DNA of 64,000 nucleotides, from contig NZ_CP012670.1 of NCBI RefSeq assembly GCF_004135735.1, positions 4,361,501 through 4,425,500 of the forward strand, in the 5' to 3' direction. Shown here in pieces: positions 43,263 to 52,006 of this stretch (its first letter is position 1; each line of letters opens with the position of its first letter). The position numbers and the translations under genes are program-made. Origin of the DNA: Sorangium cellulosum (GTDB lineage: Bacteria > Myxococcota_A > Polyangia > Polyangiales > Polyangiaceae). A model generated the notes under the pieces. That model had not been told where the DNA came from and ran no database searches. It saw nothing but the letters and a program-made list of their open reading frames with translations.

Positions 43263-43913
43263 ATGAGCGAACTGACTATCTGGACCTACGACTGGGTGCC
43301 TGAGGGCCCTCGTGGTTTTGTGCGTGATCTGAGGCTGAGATGGGCGTGTGAGGAGGCCGATCTCGCCTACGCGGTCCAAACGATCCCATTCGATGATCGC
43401 GAGACCAATCATCTCGCGCGCCAGCCATTTGGCCAGGTTCCGTTCCTGAGCGACGGAGAGCTGGAGATCTTCGAAAGCGGCGCGGGGCTGCTGCATCTGG
43501 CCCGGAAGAGCGACAAGTTGATGCCACCTGATCCGGCTGGAGAAGCGGAGACGCTGCAATGGACGATCGCCGCGCTCAACTCGATCGAGATGGTCACCGT
43601 GCCGTGGTGGTTCTTGAAGATATGCGGTGACAATGACAATAAACTGACGGGATGGATGGGCAAGCGCCTCGACCAGCTCGAAAAGGTACTGCGCGATCGA
43701 GAATGGCTCGCGGCCGACCGCTTCACCGTCGCAGACCTGCTGATGGCGGACGTGCTACGGGTCTCGGAGGTCCGCGCTTTCGGCGATCGGCCGGCGACCG
43801 AGGCCTATGTAACCCGTGTAACCGCTCGCCCTTCATTCAAGAAAGCCCGGGCCGACCAGATTGCTCTATTCAAGGCGGCCGACGAGAAGAGAAAAGAAAA
43901 AGGGTCAGGCTGA
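43263..43913 (+). CDS. Glutathione S-transferase family protein
   Basis: A 216-residue two-domain GST. The thioredoxin-fold N-terminus runs LTIWTYDWVPEGPRGFVRDL to FGQVPFLSDGELEIFESGAG (the cis-Pro VPF and ES motif bind glutathione), and the helical C-domain contains WLAADRFTVADLLMADVLRV, the conserved capping box of GSTs. AGGAGAGG lies 9 bp before the ATG. Codon usage and GC are more relaxed than in the neighbours, and the sequence resembles alphaproteobacterial GSTs, so recent transfer is likely. It begins about 280 bp after the ParE remnant. Confidence 0.9.
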   Translation: MSELTIWTYDWVPEGPRGFVRDLRLRWACEEADLAYAVQTIPFDDRETNHLARQPFGQVPFLSDGELEIFESGAGLLHLARKSDKLMPPDPAGEAETLQWTIAALNSIEMVTVPWWFLKICGDNDNKLTGWMGKRLDQLEKVLRDREWLAADRFTVADLLMADVLRVSEVRAFGDRPATEAYVTRVTARPSFKKARADQIALFKAADEKRKEKGSG

Positions 43914-44000
43914 CGGGTGCGTACCTGCGCGGGTCAGGCCGAGGTGGGCACCAAGGTCCCTCGAGAGGATGGCCCGCGCACAGCCATTCCGACCTGGTCG

Positions 44001-44984
44001 TCATGAAGGGGTCCTCGCCGCTCGGCCCGAGCTGGGCCTCCTCCGCGTGCCCGGCGGCCGGGCCTTCGCCGCCAACGGCCGTGTTGCGCGTGCCTGGGTC
44101 GCGTGGGCGCCGAGCTGCGCGACGAGGTGCTCGAAGACGAGGCGGACGCGGCGCACGGCGCGCAGATCCTCGTGCATGACGACCCACACGTCCAGGTGGA
44201 AGGCGAGCGCGGGCAGCACGCGCACGAGCGGCACCGGCCGCCGGCTGAGCGGGAGCTGACACACCCCGATGCCGAGGCCGGCGCGCACCGCGGCGAGCTT
44301 CGCGATGTCGCTGTCGCTTCGGAACGCATAATCGCGCGGCGTGGTGACGAGCCCGGCGGCGGCGAGCGCGTCGATGATGGCGCGGGAGCCGTCGGCGCCG
44401 ATGAGGGCGTGGTCCGGCACGAGCCCCGCGAGCGACGTCGGGGCAGGATGCGCGGCGAGGTACGCCTTGGTGGCGAAGAGGCCGAGCTCGACGCGCCCGG
44501 CGCAGCGCCTCACCAGGCCGGCCTGCGTCGGCTCCGCCATGCGCACGGCGACATCGGCGTCGCGGCGCAGGAGATCCTCGGTGCGATTCGTGGCGACGAG
44601 CTCGATCTGAAGGCGCGGATGAGCAACGCGGAGCGCGGCGAGCATCGGAGGCAGCACCTCGACGCCGACGACCTCGCTGCACGTGACGCGCACGGTGCCG
44701 CGGTCGGCCTCGGTGGGGCTCGACACGGCGCGCACGAGGGCGCGCGCGCTCGCGGCGATGGACTCGGCGTAGGGCAGCGTGGCCAGCGCGAGCTCGGTCG
44801 GCACCAGGCCGTTCGGCGCGCGGGTGAAGAGCACGACGCCGAGCTGCGACTCGAGCTGCTCGATCTGGCGGCGCACGGTGGGCTGCGCGACGTCGAGGGC
44901 ACGCGCGGCGGCGGAGAGGCTGCCGGTGCGCATGACCGCAAGAAAGGCACCGTAGAGGTCCCACGAGGGCTCGGCTGGGCTCAT
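44001..44984 (-). CDS. LysR-family transcriptional regulator
   Basis: A 327-residue activator/repressor. The winged HTH is AFLAVMRTGSLSAAARALDV then AQPTVRRQIEQLESQLGVVL and LFTRAPNGLVPTELA, followed by the periplasmic-binding-protein-like effector domain starting near residue 90 (GTVRVTCSEVVGVEVLPPML). The ATG at 44984 gives the usual short leader; an ATG at 45032 is possible but would overlap the divergent promoter. The last 40 residues are Arg/Ala/Pro-rich noise, suggesting the natural stop was lost. Divergent from the DUF4260 gene at 45098, which it probably controls. Confidence 0.9.
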   Translation of the reverse strand: MSPAEPSWDLYGAFLAVMRTGSLSAAARALDVAQPTVRRQIEQLESQLGVVLFTRAPNGLVPTELALATLPYAESIAASARALVRAVSSPTEADRGTVRVTCSEVVGVEVLPPMLAALRVAHPRLQIELVATNRTEDLLRRDADVAVRMAEPTQAGLVRRCAGRVELGLFATKAYLAAHPAPTSLAGLVPDHALIGADGSRAIIDALAAAGLVTTPRDYAFRSDSDIAKLAAVRAGLGIGVCQLPLSRRPVPLVRVLPALAFHLDVWVVMHEDLRAVRRVRLVFEHLVAQLGAHATQARATRPLAAKARPPGTRRRPSSGRAARTPS

Positions 44985-45097
44985 CAAAAGATGATGAGCG
45001 GATGGACGCATTTGTACAATGTTCATGAGCACCCGCAGCGACCATGCTCCCCACGTCGCCGGCCCCCGCGCCGGTACGCACGACGAGGAGAACGACC

Positions 45098-45595
45098 ATG
45101 ACCACCGCCGCGACGCTCCCTGCGCTCGACCTTGCTCCCCCTCCCCGCCGCCCCGCGCCGCAGCCCACCTGCGAGGTCCCGGCGGGCGGGGCCAGGGGCA
45201 TGCCGCGCGCGCTCCTGCGCCTCGAGGGCGCGCTCGTGCTCGGCGCCGCGCTGCTCGCCTACGCGCACCTGGGCGGGAGCTGGGGATGGTTCGCGGCGCT
45301 GTTCCTCCTGCCCGACCTGTCGCTGCTCGGCTACCTCGCGGGCCCGCGGGTGGGCGCGGTGGCCTACAACGCGGGGCACAGCCATCTGGCGCCGGCGCTG
45401 CTCGCGGCCGCGTCGGTCGCGCTCGGCTCGCCGGCGCTGCTGCTCGGCGCGGCGATCTGGGTCGGGCACATCGGCTTCGATCGGATGCTGGGCTACGGGC
45501 TCAAGTACGGGACGGCGTTCGGCGACACGCACCTCGGCCGCGTGGGCGCGAAGCGCTCTTCCGAGCAACGATGGTTTCAACGCTCGCCGAGCTGA
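45098..45595 (+). CDS. DUF4260 membrane protein
   Basis: A 165-residue inner-membrane protein with about four hydrophobic helices: RLEGALVLGAALLAYAHLGG, FAALFLLPDLSLLGYLAG, AYNAGHSHLAPALLAAASVA, ALLLGAAIWVGHIGFDRMLG. The C-terminal YGLKYGTAFGDTHLGRVG motif identifies DUF4260, whose function is unknown. Start at 45098 has GAGGAG 9 bp upstream. The last 14 residues (AKRSSEQRWFQRSPS) extend past the usual end, suggesting the original stop was removed by rearrangement. The first 30 bp of the coding start recur exactly at 49968-49997. Confidence 0.88.
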   Translation: MTTAATLPALDLAPPPRRPAPQPTCEVPAGGARGMPRALLRLEGALVLGAALLAYAHLGGSWGWFAALFLLPDLSLLGYLAGPRVGAVAYNAGHSHLAPALLAAASVALGSPALLLGAAIWVGHIGFDRMLGYGLKYGTAFGDTHLGRVGAKRSSEQRWFQRSPS

Positions 45596-45654
45596 AGACG
45601 GCTGCTGAAGCAACCGAGTGGACGGCAGGCAGCCCGGATCGAGCCAGCCTTTCT

Positions 45655-45735
45655 CGCCCCCTTGCCGCCTCGTCCGCCGCAGCCGCCGGCCCCGCCAGAG
45701 CCTCCCCCGGCGCCCCCCTGGACGCCGCGCACGAA
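45655..45735 (-). pseudogene. Gly-rich protein remnant
   Basis: Minus strand reads VQGGAGGGSGGAGGCGGRGG KGG in two pieces, the same type of sequence as at 38724 and 53185. CCCCCGGCGCCCCCCTGGAC is shared with 53205. No gene structure. Confidence 0.3.
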
Positions 45736-45778
45736 TTTTCAAGGATGTCTGCTCGTGCCCGATTCCTCCACGAAACGG

Positions 45779-48100
45779 TCAGTCGCCGATCGTGCTCGCG
45801 CCGTCCAGGAGCGGTACGCCGAAGCTCGGCGTTCCATCCGCATTCCATTCGAGCCGCTGGACGCGCGTGTGACGGTTCGGGTCGTAGAGCGGGTCCCCCG
45901 TGATCTTCGTGTAGTTCCGCGCGTGGTACACGAGCACGTCGAGCGATCCATCCGCCGACGTCGTGAACGAGTTGTGGCCCGGGCCATACAGCCCGTTTGC
46001 GCTGACGAACACTGGATTCTCGTTCTTCGTCCACGATCTGGGGCTCAGCAGGTCGTCCGTCGCGCTCGCCGTGAGCAGGCCGAGGCAGTAGCGGTCGTCC
46101 GTCGCGCTCGCTGAGTAGCTGATGAAGACCCGCCCATTCCGCTCGAGCACGGCAGCGCCTTCGTTGACCGCGAACCCCGCGGTCTCCCAGGCGTGCTCGG
46201 GTCTGGCGATCCGCACGTTGGGGCTGGCCAGCGTCCACGGGTTCACCATGGCCGCGATGAACAAGCTGCTGTTGTCGCCCGCGACGCTGGGGTCCTCCTG
46301 CGCCCACACGAGATACCGCTTGCCGTCGTGCTCGAACGTCGTCGCGTCGAGCGCGAAGGTGTCCGCCTCCGTCACGATCTGCCCTCGTTCGGTCCACGTG
46401 CCATCCATCGGGTCGCCCGATGCGCTCTCGAGCGCATACATGCGAATGGCCCAGATGTCGGTCGAGCTCCCGGCGGCGAAGTAGATGTACCACTTGCCGT
46501 CGATGAAATGTAGCTCGGGCGCCCAGATGTGCGCCGCCATCGGGCCGGTCGCGTGCTTCGTCCAGACGACCTTCGGCGTCGCGTCGGCCAGGCCTCGTAT
46601 CGTGGTCGCGCGCCGGATCTCGATGCGATCGTACGTCGGAACGCTCGCGGTGAAGTAATAGTAACCGTCCGTATGCCGCTGGATGTGGGGGTCCGCGCGC
46701 TGCGAGATCAAGTAGCCGAGAGGCTCCAGCGCGAACGACGCCTCCGAGCCCTCGCTCGCCGTGCCGTCGAGCACGTGCGCATGGATCTGGTAGTTCAGGT
46801 GCCGGAGATGACGCGTCGCATCCGAGTACCACTGAAGCGAGACCATCGTCGGATCCCCGTTCAGCGCGGGCACGATCCGGAACGTGGCGTCCCTCCGGAA
46901 CGTGGTGGTGTCCGTGAACACGTCGATCCACAGAAGGTGACTCCTCTCATTGGATGGAGTCTGCCAGAGGCCGTCAGCCCGGTTGGACGCCTCGCTCTGC
47001 GGCGGGTACCGGGTCGAACTCGCGCTGTCGACGTGCAGGTAGCGACCGCCGAGCCCCACGGACTCGAACGACACCAGCGTCGGATCATCCGGGTTCGCGA
47101 GGCCGGGCACCACTCTCCACTGGAAGTCGGCGGGGATCTGGTTGTTCGCCCTGTCGTCGAGGTTGGTGATCATCGCATGATAATAGGAGTGCGCGACGTA
47201 GAGCGGGGCGCCCTCCATGCGCGTCGTGCGAATGTGGTAACCCCCTCCGACGTCGTCGTCGAGGTTGGAGAGCTCGAGATCGGCGGGGGCGGCGAGGGCC
47301 GCATACGCGGGGTCCTCGCTGGCCGGTGAGCCGAAGGAGACGCGCACGGGCTGAGCTCCGTCGGCCTGCCAGTCGTCGACGCTGCTCAAGGTCACGGTCT
47401 GCGCCGCGCTCCAGCTCGCCTCCGTGAACGTCAGGTCCGCGTGGCTCAGCGTCGCCTCGGTCGTGTCGCTGACGCCGAGGGCGATCGTCACGGGCGCGCT
47501 CGGCTGCGACGCGAGGCGCACGGTGAACGTCACGGGCGCGCCGCGCTCGGCGAGGGTCCCCGACGGGTCGCTGACCACGATCGCTGCCGTCCCTGGACCG
47601 TCGTCGTCCGTGTTCGTGATGTCAGCGGACGCCGCGACGAGGCCGTCGCACGCTGGGTCCACAGAGACCGAGGGCCCGAAGCGGACGCGGAAGATCTGAT
47701 CTCCGTCGCGCTCCGCATCGTCCACGCCCGTGACCGTGATCTCTCGAGGGGCGCTCCAATCCTCCGCCGTGAAGGAGACGGTCGTCGGTGAGACGGAGCC
47801 TTCGGTCGCGTCCGAGCTCGAGACCGGCACCGTGACAGGCCCGCTCGGCGCGGCGTCGAGCGCCACGCTCACGGTCACCCGCCCGCCGGACTCCGAGGTG
47901 CCGAGCGCTGTGCCCGCCGTCGTGATCCGCAACGAGTTGCTCGGTGATCCGGTCGACGCGTCCGGCGCATCGGTCGAGGGCCCATCCGAGCACCCGACCA
48001 CCCCGAGCAGCGCGGAGAGGGCGCAAGCTGCCGCCGTGAGCGCAACGCATGGCGCAGAGAGGGAAGTGCACTCTGGGTGGGGAGATCTCGGTGCGCACAT
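45779..48100 (-). CDS. GH43 lipoprotein with Calx-beta-like and AbfB domains
   Basis: A 773-residue secreted lipoprotein (lipobox LLGVVGC, Cys about 37). Residues about 55-285 are two Calx-beta-like repeats (VTVPVSSSDATEGSVSPTTV, VTIALGVSDTTEATLSHADL). Residues about 290-450 are an arabinose-binding AbfB/CBM42-type beta-trefoil (SYYHAMITNLDDRANNQIPA, RYLHVDSASS). The C-terminal 320 residues are a five-bladed GH43: Asp in RADPHIQRHTDGYYYF, Asp in ALDATTFEHDGKRYLVW and Glu in NEGAAVLERNGRVFISY. It should release arabinose or xylose units from plant polysaccharides. It follows the GH43 gene at 48149 by 48 bp. Confidence 0.9.
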   Translation of the reverse strand: MCAPRSPHPECTSLSAPCVALTAAACALSALLGVVGCSDGPSTDAPDASTGSPSNSLRITTAGTALGTSESGGRVTVSVALDAAPSGPVTVPVSSSDATEGSVSPTTVSFTAEDWSAPREITVTGVDDAERDGDQIFRVRFGPSVSVDPACDGLVAASADITNTDDDGPGTAAIVVSDPSGTLAERGAPVTFTVRLASQPSAPVTIALGVSDTTEATLSHADLTFTEASWSAAQTVTLSSVDDWQADGAQPVRVSFGSPASEDPAYAALAAPADLELSNLDDDVGGGYHIRTTRMEGAPLYVAHSYYHAMITNLDDRANNQIPADFQWRVVPGLANPDDPTLVSFESVGLGGRYLHVDSASSTRYPPQSEASNRADGLWQTPSNERSHLLWIDVFTDTTTFRRDATFRIVPALNGDPTMVSLQWYSDATRHLRHLNYQIHAHVLDGTASEGSEASFALEPLGYLISQRADPHIQRHTDGYYYFTASVPTYDRIEIRRATTIRGLADATPKVVWTKHATGPMAAHIWAPELHFIDGKWYIYFAAGSSTDIWAIRMYALESASGDPMDGTWTERGQIVTEADTFALDATTFEHDGKRYLVWAQEDPSVAGDNSSLFIAAMVNPWTLASPNVRIARPEHAWETAGFAVNEGAAVLERNGRVFISYSASATDDRYCLGLLTASATDDLLSPRSWTKNENPVFVSANGLYGPGHNSFTTSADGSLDVLVYHARNYTKITGDPLYDPNRHTRVQRLEWNADGTPSFGVPLLDGASTIGD

Positions 48101-48148
48101 GATGAAGTGAGACTCCTCGCCGTAGGCGCTGCGGATCCGGCAAAATGC

Positions 48149-49705
48149 TCAGTAGTGGGCGATGATCGCGTCGAGCTCCGCCTGCGTGACCCGGACCGCG
48201 TTCGCGTGGCGCACGCCGGACGGAAAGCTGTACTCTGCGCTCGGGAGCTCCGTCCAAGAGCCCGGATCCGTGTCGAGGTCCGTCGTGCTCCAGCACCCGA
48301 ACACACCGCCGTTCAAGTAGTAGTCGGCGAACAGGTACCATCGACTCTGCCGCGGATCCTTGATGACGAACGGTCCCTCCGTCGCTCGTCTCCTGCTCTG
48401 GGTCGACCCGCGCGTGATGTAGTCCGGACTCCATCGCGTGAACGTCGCCGGATCGAGCGCGAGCGTCGGGGAGCGCGCGATCTGGATGTCCTTGCCCGAT
48501 CCGGTGAGCGCGCTCCCGCTGCTGTCCGTCTCGTCCTTGAAGAAGAGGTAGTTGCGGCCGTTCCATTGCGTGATCGTCGCGTCGATGACGCTGTAGCCCG
48601 GGTCGAAGAGCACGTCGGGGGTCGGGTTGACGATGGTGACGAAGTCCTCGGTGTAGCTGACGTAGATGCGGTTCGCGCCCGTCGTATCGTTTCCGGACCA
48701 GATGATCGCATAGAGCTCGCGATCGGGGTCGTAGTAAGCCTCCGGGGCCCAGGCGTGCATCGGGGTGGAGCTGGGGCCCGGGAGGCTCGTGAGCGTGATC
48801 AACCGGGGATTGGTGAAGGTGATGAGATCGGTCGAGTCCGCCACGAAGATCTTGGAGCTCGGACGGTTCCAGTAGTCCGCGTCGTTCTCCGCGAGCGTCC
48901 AGTCCGTGGCGATATAGACGTACGTTCCATCGTTCTTGCGGAACAGGAACGGATCTCGGATGTGATTCGTGCCCATCCCGGTGAGCCGGTACACAGGCTG
49001 TCCATCGGCGAGGGTCGACCAGTGAAGCCCGTCGGTGCTGTAGGCGAGATGCAGCGAGTCGCTCGGCACGTCCTGATGCGGCCCGAAGTAGCTCAGCACC
49101 CAGGCCCCCGGGGAGCAGCGGGTCGCGTTCATCGTGGCCGTGTGCTCGCCGTTCGTACACTCGAGGCAGATGCGGTCCGTGGCGCTGCTCCCCTCCGCGC
49201 CGACGAACTCCCCTGGCACGCAGTCGGTCCACGCGACGCATGCCGTTGCGGGATCGGCGTCGTCGTCCCAGGTGCCATCCGCGCAATCGACGAGCGCGGC
49301 GGTGCCGCCTGCGCAGTACGTCCCCGGCGGGCAGGCGTCACACTGTGCGGGCGTGGCGCTCGTCCCCGGCGCGGTCTGCCTCGTCCCGGGCGCGCAGGGC
49401 GCGTGCTTCGCGCAGCTCGGGGCGTTCACCGTGTCGCTGAAGGTGTCCTCCGGGCACGCCGTGCACCGCCGGTCCGCCGTGGGCGAGCCCTCGGCGCTCG
49501 CGAAGGTGCCTGCGGTGCAGGCTGTCCATGCGACGCAGCTCGTCTCGCCATCGCCATCGTGATCCCAGGTGCCCTCGGAGCACGCGGGGGGCTCGGCGTC
49601 GGGTCCTGCGTCTCCGCCGGTCGCCGTCACCGGGTCGCTGCACCCGGAGATCCATGAGAGCGCCACCACCCATCGTGCTTTCGAGCTGCTCTTCAAACGT
49701 GCCAT
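48149..49705 (-). CDS. Secreted GH43-like glycosidase with Cys-rich repeats
   Basis: A 518-residue lipoprotein (MARLKSSSKARWVVALSWIS then GCSDP, lipobox ISGC). Residues 40-200 are Cys-rich repeats of the ephrin-receptor/TNFR-like style common in myxobacterial secreted proteins (CPPGTYCAGG, CTAGTFASAEGSPTADRRC). The C-terminal 320 residues form a GH43/GH62-type beta-propeller: GTNHIRDPFLFRKNDGTYVY, MHAWAPEAYYDPDRELYAII, and GYSVIDATITQWNGRNYLFF and ATEGPFVIKDP supply the acidic residues. The ATG at 49705 has GAGGAG just upstream and begins the signal peptide. First gene of the two-gene arabinan/xylan operon. Confidence 0.85.
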   Translation of the reverse strand: MARLKSSSKARWVVALSWISGCSDPVTATGGDAGPDAEPPACSEGTWDHDGDGETSCVAWTACTAGTFASAEGSPTADRRCTACPEDTFSDTVNAPSCAKHAPCAPGTRQTAPGTSATPAQCDACPPGTYCAGGTAALVDCADGTWDDDADPATACVAWTDCVPGEFVGAEGSSATDRICLECTNGEHTATMNATRCSPGAWVLSYFGPHQDVPSDSLHLAYSTDGLHWSTLADGQPVYRLTGMGTNHIRDPFLFRKNDGTYVYIATDWTLAENDADYWNRPSSKIFVADSTDLITFTNPRLITLTSLPGPSSTPMHAWAPEAYYDPDRELYAIIWSGNDTTGANRIYVSYTEDFVTIVNPTPDVLFDPGYSVIDATITQWNGRNYLFFKDETDSSGSALTGSGKDIQIARSPTLALDPATFTRWSPDYITRGSTQSRRRATEGPFVIKDPRQSRWYLFADYYLNGGVFGCWSTTDLDTDPGSWTELPSAEYSFPSGVRHANAVRVTQAELDAIIAHY

Positions 49706-49898
49706 ATCGCTCCTCGATTTCGCGCGTAGTTGCAGCGCCGATGGGCGCTCGCGGGAGGTGCTCCGGCGACAAGCGGGCGAGGCGTTCACGTGTCCTGCCC
49801 AGCCGGCGAGCAGGTCCTGGGCGTCGAGGACCCGCTCGAGCGCCCAGCGCGCACGACGGCCTGTCCTGTACGAAGCGAAAGGATCGTTCGGGAGCAAC

Positions 49899-49912
49899 TG
49901 TGAACGCTCACA
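49899..49912. promoter_or_regulatory. LacI-type operator upstream of GH43 operon
   Basis: TGTGAACGCTCACA is a near-perfect 14-bp palindrome, about 190 bp upstream of the first GH43 gene. LacI/GalR regulators of sugar-degradation genes use such sites. No LacI gene is in the window. Confidence 0.5.
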
Positions 49913-49967
49913 TCGGCGGCGTCAACCCAAATGGGGCGGCGACGAACTCACGGCGGCGACGAAGTCC

Positions 49968-50129
49968 GCCGCGACGCTCCCTGCGCTCGACCTTGCTGGT
50001 GCGACGAGAGGCGCTCCGGGGCGCCGCGACTCACCCGCAGGAATCCGGGGATCGGGCGCCGCGGCTCGCGGCCTACCTACGGAAACGCGGAGAGCGATCG
50101 TACGACACAGTGGATTGCGACGCTGGACC
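49968..50129 (+). repeat. Composite of two dispersed repeats
   Basis: 49968-49997 repeats exactly the start of the DUF4260 gene (45107-45136, ...SAATLPALDLA). 50011-50129 is the homologue of the attI-adjacent repeat at 15501. Neither part has a complete gene. Confidence 0.7.
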
Positions 50130-50163
50130 TGCAGTACGTTGCGTAGCAGGAGGCTGAGTCGAT

Positions 50164-50538
50164 ATGGTATTCGGGGATCGGCTGGACTTCGCCATCGAGG
50201 CGGACGTGGAGCCCAACCTGGCGCCCCCGAGCGCGGTGTGGGGGCGCCATCGCGGAGACGTCGAAGCGCCCGATGCGCGAACGGCCGAGGAGCACCGCCG
50301 GGACTCGACGTTCTGGAGCGCCCACGATTTCCTGACCGGCTGGGGCGAGCAGTTCAACGGGTGCAAAGCATTCATCCTCTGTCCGCCCGACGGCGCGGTT
50401 CGCATCCTCTCTCGCGAGCTACCCGGGCCCATGGGCCGCGGCGTGGAGGTGTCGCGGGCCGGGCTCGTTGCGGCCATCGAGGGGTTCACCCGCTGGTTCG
50501 AGCAACAGGCGCGGCGTCTGGGAGGCGGTCGGGCCTGA
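50164..50538 (+). CDS. Imm42-like immunity protein
   Basis: A 124-residue protein starting MVFGDRLDFAIEADVEPNLA PPSAVWGRHRGDV (in two segments), which resembles the Imm42 family of polymorphic-toxin immunity proteins (xxGDxxxFAIExxx opening). Later residues include FNGCKAFILCPPDGAVRILS and LVAAIEGFTRWFEQQARR. No RHS or other toxin is adjacent, so it would be an orphan immunity gene protecting against kin-delivered toxins. The family assignment is from memory of the N-terminal motif; the middle is divergent. Confidence 0.6.
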   Translation: MVFGDRLDFAIEADVEPNLAPPSAVWGRHRGDVEAPDARTAEEHRRDSTFWSAHDFLTGWGEQFNGCKAFILCPPDGAVRILSRELPGPMGRGVEVSRAGLVAAIEGFTRWFEQQARRLGGGRA

Positions 50539-50691
50539 TGGGTTGCTGCTCGACACCCCCTGCTGGCTCTGGCTCGTCGCCGATCCCGTGAGGATCAGGA
50601 GCGACGTCGTGGAGATGCTCGTCGCAGCAGGACCCGCGTCGAGGCGGGCTCGGCGCGTGACCCGGCCGACCTTGCGGTAAGCTCCCTGCAT

Positions 50692-51185
50692 CGTGAAGGC
50701 GCTGCTCCGACGCCGGGGCTGCGCAGGAACCCCGCCGGGGCTGCGCAGGAGCCGGACGATGGTGACGAAGGACACCAATGGGGGCGCGCAGGAGGGGCGC
50801 GGGGCTGCGCAGGACGGGGGCTGGTGTAGCGCAGGACACCAATGGGGGTGCGCAGGAGGGCACCCTGGCCGCGCAGGAGGGGCGCGGGGCTGCGCAGGAC
50901 GGGGGCTGGTGTAGCGCAGGACACCAACGGGGGTGCGCAGGAGGGCACCCTGGCCGCGCAGGAGGGCCTGCGGGGCTGCGCAGGACGGTGGCTGGCGTAG
51001 CGCAGGACACCAACGGGGGTGCGCAGGAAGGCACCCTGGCCGCGCAGGAGGGCCTGCGGGGCTGCGCAGGAGCCCTCCCGGGGCCGCACAGGAGGCCGCC
51101 GGGGCATGCAGGAGGGCCCATGGGCTGCGCAGGACGGCCGATGGCGCTGCGCAGGAGGCCGCCGGGGCTTGCTGGTGTACAGGAG
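50692..51185. repeat. 21-bp minisatellite, locus 3 (largest)
   Basis: About 23 units of the GCTGCGCAGGAGGGC.. type, including a higher-order block of about 85 bp: ACACCAACGGGGGTGCGCAG then GAGGGCACCCTGGCCGCGCA and GGGGCTGCGCAGGACGG, present roughly three times. Same family as 24170 and 36357. Confidence 0.88.
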
Positions 51186-51284
51186 GTCGATGGGCTGCTC
51201 GACGGCGAGCTGGAAGCGGAGCCCACGTGCGGCGAGACGACCGATGTCGCGGTGGTCCTCGGCGAGCACGTCGGCTAACCTGCC

Positions 51285-51338
51285 GCCGCTGCCGCTGCCG
51301 CTGCCGCTGCCGCTGCCGCTGCCGCTGCCGCCGCCGCC
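51285..51338. repeat. (GCCGCT)n hexanucleotide repeat
   Basis: Seven perfect GCCGCT units (51285-51326) followed by GCCGCC units. On the minus strand it would encode a Gly-Ser linker (GSGSGSGSGSGSGSGG) between GGRLADVLAEDHRDIG and LSRSG, but no gene can be confirmed there. Length may vary between strains. Confidence 0.85.
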
Positions 51339-51396
51339 GCTTCGCGACAGGCCGTCAGGCCGCAGAAGCAGCCGTTGACCATCATCAGGTGCAATC

Positions 51397-52005
51397 GTGT
51401 CGAAGGTTGATCTCAAGAGGGAGCTCAAGCATCTCTACCAGGCATCCGCGAAGGAGGTGGTTCGGGTCGACGTGCCGACATTCCAGTTCCTCATGATCGA
51501 CGGCGAGGGCGACCCCAACACGTCACAGGCGTATGCCGAGGCCGTGGAGGCGCTGTTCTCCGTCTCCTACACGACGAAGTTCATGGTGAAGAAGGGGGCG
51601 CGAGGAGTCGACTACGCGGTCATGCCCCTCGAAGGCCTCTGGTGGTCGGATGACCTGTCCGTCTTCACCTCCAACGACAGGTCGAGGTGGAAATGGACGA
51701 TGATGATCATGCAGCCTCACTTCGTGGAGGAGGCGGTGATCCGGGCGGCCCTGGCGGAGGTGAGGCGAAAGAAGGCGCTCCCCGCGGTGGACGCGCTCAG
51801 GCTGGAGAGCTTCACCGAAGGAGCATGTGCTCAGATACTCCACGTCGGGCCCTTCACCGAAGAAGGGCCGACCATCCAGCGAGTCCATGACTTCATCGGC
51901 GCGCGCGCTGCGCTCGCAGGAAAACACCACGAGGTGTATCTGAGCGACATACGCCGCGCCGATCCGGCCAAGTGGAAGACCATCATCCGCCAACCCATGG
52001 AGTGA
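51397..52005 (+). CDS. GyrI-like (effector-binding domain) protein
   Basis: A 202-residue protein of the GyrI-like small-molecule binding superfamily (stand-alone type): VDVPTFQFLMIDGEGDPNTS, AYAEAVEALFSVSYTTKFMV, DYAVMPLEGLWWSDDLSVF and WKWTMMIMQPHFVEEAVIRA, then HVGPFTEEGPTIQRVHDFI are the usual landmarks. These proteins bind or hydrolyse hydrophobic compounds and can protect gyrase. The start is GTG at 51397. The TGA at 52003 is followed within 2 bp by an attC-like hairpin (52007), so the gene may have arrived as an integron cassette. Confidence 0.85.
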   Translation: MSKVDLKRELKHLYQASAKEVVRVDVPTFQFLMIDGEGDPNTSQAYAEAVEALFSVSYTTKFMVKKGARGVDYAVMPLEGLWWSDDLSVFTSNDRSRWKWTMMIMQPHFVEEAVIRAALAEVRRKKALPAVDALRLESFTEGACAQILHVGPFTEEGPTIQRVHDFIGARAALAGKHHEVYLSDIRRADPAKWKTIIRQPME

Positions 52006-52006
52006 T

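Noticed and set aside
43914..44000. GST C-terminal extension or second gene
   Set aside because: No coding signal; the LysR frame on the other strand merely lacks its natural stop here.
45501..49657. Long antisense frames opposite both GH43 genes
   Set aside because: The lipoprotein reading frames have signal peptides, domain motifs and ribosome binding sites; the opposite frames are Arg/Ala-rich only.
50692..51185. CRISPR array
   Set aside because: Units are contiguous, degenerate and 21 bp long, with no unique spacers and no cas genes nearby.
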